A stretch of 16,164 bases of DNA from Flavobacteriales bacterium (GTDB lineage: Bacteria > Bacteroidota > Bacteroidia > Flavobacteriales_F > PHOS-HE28), in the NCBI GenBank assembly GCA_020854015.1, contig JADZGG010000243.1, positions 1 to 16,164 on the forward strand. The letters run 5' to 3'. Made by a program: the position numbers and the translations under genes. Below, piece by piece: positions 14,472-16,164 of this stretch (position 1 is its first letter; every line of letters starts with the position of its first letter). The notes beneath the pieces were generated by a model, which searched no databases, was not told the origin of the DNA, and saw only the letters and a list, made by a program, of their open reading frames with translations.

Positions 14472-14547
14472 GAACCACAGATGACGCAGAGGACGCAGAT
14501 GCTGGAAGGCTCGCGGGCTCGCCACTGCCGAGGGTTCAACCACGGAT
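14472..14547. repeat. 76-bp intergenic repeat, copy 1
   Basis: Starts GAACCACAGATGACGCAGAG and ends TTCAACCACGGAT. It aligns without gaps to 14647-14722 with four substitutions. The first 29 bases belong to a type of sequence (ACCACAGATGACGCAGAGG) I remember as dispersed in intergenic DNA of many bacteria. It follows the Cys-rich gene stop by 5 bp. Confidence 0.8.
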
Positions 14548-14559
14548 CCACACGGATAC

Positions 14560-14960
14560 TGAATAGGGCTTGCTGCCGCGAACTCTGCCTCCTGCCCCTG
14601 CTCCTGCTCTGCCCCTGAACCCGGAGGAAGAAAGCTCCGCTGCCGAGAACCACAGATGACGCAGAGGACGCAGATACTGTAAGGCTCGCGGGCTCGCCAC
14701 CGCCCAGGGTTCAACCACGGATGGACACGGATGAACACGGATACGGATAGAGGCTTGCTGCCGTGAACAAGCCCGTGGCTCGCGGCTCGTAGCTCGTGGC
14801 CCGGGACGGAGAAAGCTCCGCTGCCGAAAAGCGACTGCCCACTGCACCTGCCTCCTGCCCGCTACAGGCAAAGGCTCCGCTGCCGAGAACTCTGCCTCCT
14901 GCCACTGCCACTGCCCCTGCTCCTGCGCCTGAACCACGAGGAAGAAAGCTCCGCTGCCGC
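14560..14960. repeat. Mosaic of short repeats between the two genes
   Basis: AAAGCTCCGCTGCCG, or a one-base variant, occurs four times (near 14627, 14812, 14869 and 14945). AACTCTGCCTCCTGCC occurs twice (near 14580 and 14889), followed each time by CTGCCCCTGCTCCTG-type runs. GCTTGCTGCCGYGAAC occurs near 14568 and 14754. A GGCTCGCGGCTCGTAGCTCG run lies near 14778-14797. No frame looks coding. The block fills most of the gap before lpxD. Confidence 0.65.
14647..14722. repeat. 76-bp intergenic repeat, copy 2
   Basis: Second copy, exactly 175 bp after the first, with four base differences. It runs directly into a 10-bp tandem series GGATGGACAC, GGATGAACAC, GGATACGGAT up to about 14748. The same 10-bp type reappears as an inverted pair around the end of lpxD. 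Confidence 0.8.
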
Positions 14961-14974
14961 AATTCCGGGCTGGC

Positions 14975-14982
14975 TATCTTCG
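14975..14982 (+). promoter_or_regulatory. Possible -7 element of lpxD
   Basis: TATCTTCG resembles the Bacteroidota -7 consensus TAnnTTTG with one mismatch, 28 bp before the lpxD ATG. No clear -33 element is seen. A small hairpin CCCGCC-CTT-GGCGGG (14988-15002) lies between it and the start codon. Confidence 0.3.
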
Positions 14983-15010
14983 CGCTCCCGCCCTTGGCGG
15001 GCAGGCCCAC

Positions 15011-16066
15011 ATGCAGTTCTCCGCCGGACAGATCGCTGAATTCCTCCACGGGGAAGTGGACGGCAACGCGCAGGTGCTGGTGTTCGACGTGTGCAAGATC
15101 GAAGAGGGCAAATTGGGCATGCTCGGCTTCCTCTCGAACCCCAAGTACACCGAATACCTCTACACCACCGCCGCCAGCGTGGTCATTGTGGAGAAGGGCT
15201 TCACCGCCACACGGCCCATCCCCAAGCACGTCACCCTGATCCGGGTGAGCGACCCGCGCGCGGCCTTCAGCAAGTTGCTGGAGATGCACGACGCCCACCA
15301 GTACGAGAAGAAGGGCTACGAGCAACCCAGCTACATCAGTCCCAAGGCCACCATCGGCAAGGATGTGTACATCGGCACCTTCACCCACGTGGGCGATGGC
15401 GTGGTGATCGGCGACCGCGTGAAGATCCTGCCCAACTGCACCATCGGCGACGGCGTGCGCATCGGCGACGGCACCCGCATCCACGCCAACGTGGCCGTTT
15501 ACAGCAAGAGCGTGATCGGCGCCCATTGCATCATCCACAGCGGCACCGTGATCGGTGCGGACGGCTTCGGCTTCACCATCAACGCCAAGGGTGAGCAAGA
15601 GAAGATCCCCCAGAACGGCAACGTGGTGATCGAGGACGACGTGGAGATCGGCGCCAACTGCACCATTGACCGCGCCACCCTGGGCAGCACCTACATCCGC
15701 AAGGGCGCCAAGCTGGACAACCTGATCCAGGTGGGCCACAACGCGGAGATCGGCGAACACACCGTGGTGGTGAGCCAGACCGGCATCGCGGGCAGCAGCC
15801 GCATCGGCAAGTACTGCATGATCGGCGGGCAGGTCGGCATCGCCGGCCACCTCACCATCGGCGACCGTGTGAAGGTGGCGGCGCAGAGCGGCATCGGTTC
15901 CAACATCCCGGACGATGCCATCGTGCAGGGCAGCCCCGCCTTCGCCATCGGCGATTACAAGCGCAGCTACGTGCTGTTCCGCAACCTGCCCGACCTCAAG
16001 AAACAGATCGACGGGCTGAACGCCACCCAGCGCGCTTCCCGAAAAACCACTGATGAACACGGATAG
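15011..16066 (+). CDS. lpxD: UDP-3-O-acylglucosamine N-acyltransferase
   Basis: Encodes 351 residues. LpxD transfers a second 3-hydroxyacyl chain from acyl carrier protein to UDP-3-O-acylglucosamine, the third step of lipid A synthesis. Residues 1-100 form the N-terminal substrate-binding domain ([29 protein letters not shown]). Residues about 110-320 are a left-handed beta-helix of hexapeptide repeats ([32 protein letters not shown]). H243 in LIQVGHN is the expected catalytic base, and GADGFGF and [10 protein letters not shown] are family motifs. The C-terminal helix ([14 protein letters not shown]) closes the trimer. The last six residues, TTDEHG, and the TAG stop lie in a dispersed repeat (16045-16074). 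In Bacteroidota, lpxD is usually followed by lpxC-fabZ, which would begin past the window. Confidence 0.96.
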   Translation: MQFSAGQIAEFLHGEVDGNAQVLVFDVCKIEEGKLGMLGFLSNPKYTEYLYTTAASVVIVEKGFTATRPIPKHVTLIRVSDPRAAFSKLLEMHDAHQYEKKGYEQPSYISPKATIGKDVYIGTFTHVGDGVVIGDRVKILPNCTIGDGVRIGDGTRIHANVAVYSKSVIGAHCIIHSGTVIGADGFGFTINAKGEQEKIPQNGNVVIEDDVEIGANCTIDRATLGSTYIRKGAKLDNLIQVGHNAEIGEHTVVVSQTGIAGSSRIGKYCMIGGQVGIAGHLTIGDRVKVAAQSGIGSNIPDDAIVQGSPAFAIGDYKRSYVLFRNLPDLKKQIDGLNATQRASRKTTDEHG

Positions 16067-16136
16067 ACACGGATAAGGAGTTCGCCGATGCGCACGGGTC
16101 ATCATCATCTGTGTTCATCCGTGTCCATCCGTGGTT
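16045..16136. repeat. Inverted pair of GGATGAACAC-type repeats at the lpxD 3' end
   Basis: The left arm 16045-16074 (AACCACTGATGAACACGGAT and on) and the reverse complement of the right arm 16107-16136 agree at 25 of 30 positions, with 32 bp between. Each arm has a 10-bp internal period. The left arm begins 22 bp before the end of lpxD. The pair could fold as a large hairpin and serve as a transcription end. The same unit occurs in direct orientation at 14713-14748. Confidence 0.75.
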
Positions 16137-16164
16137 CGCATTCCCTTCGGCAATGAACCCAGAC

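Noticed and set aside
16153..16164. ATG near the right edge as the start of lpxC-fabZ
   Set aside because: Only four codons (MNPD) are visible, too few to support a gene; it is expected only from the usual gene order.

Overview
The window (about 60% G+C) looks like a high-G+C member of the Bacteroidota, probably a Flavobacteriales-type denitrifier. This is inferred from a clade II nitrous oxide reductase cluster, a secreted protein with a C-terminal sorting domain of the type IX secretion type, a DUF2911 protein, the near absence of Shine-Dalgarno sequences, and a possible TAnnTTTG-like promoter. No rRNA or tRNA gene is present to confirm it.

Layout. (1) 1-1170, minus strand: the first 390 codons of a histidine-rich polytopic membrane protein that runs off the left edge. 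(2) 1171-1303: a divergent regulatory region with two adjacent dyads. (3) 1304-7819, plus strand: an N2O-respiration cluster of lipoprotein cytochrome c, nosZ, a hairpin, a membrane-domain/NosL fusion, nosD, nosF and nosY. (4) 7817-8484: a fasciclin-domain lipoprotein whose leader carries the same two dyad types as the nos promoter, then a strong terminator. (5) 8565-10317: a repeat-rich accessory stretch with degenerate GAACAACG repeats, an orphan Cys/His-rich reading frame on the minus strand and a 14-copy 21-bp array with strict spacing. (6) 10318-13910: a fibronectin III protein, a secreted sorting-domain protein, an SDR oxidoreductase and a DUF2911 protein. (7) 13969-14466: a small Cys/His/Met-rich membrane-anchored protein. 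(8) 14467-15010: intergenic DNA built from duplicated repeats. (9) 15011-16066: lpxD, whose stop codon lies inside a dispersed repeat.

How the genes work together. NosZ reduces N2O to N2 in the periplasm. The lipoprotein cytochrome is its likely electron donor. NosD, NosF and NosY form the ABC-type system needed to build the CuZ centre, and NosL delivers copper. NosZ, the cytochrome and the fasciclin protein all have lipoprotein signals, and the NosL part keeps a lipobox inside a longer fusion, so much of the chain may sit on a membrane surface. There is no nosR, as expected for clade II clusters; nosB, nosG and nosH are not seen either. The shared dyads suggest that the nos genes, the fasciclin gene and perhaps the divergent membrane protein answer to the same one or two regulators.

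Most worth a second look: the NosL fusion with its buried lipobox, the paired operator-like dyads, the divergent histidine-rich membrane protein, the 21-bp dyad array, and the two Cys-rich small proteins. All identifications come from reading the sequence; no database search was run.
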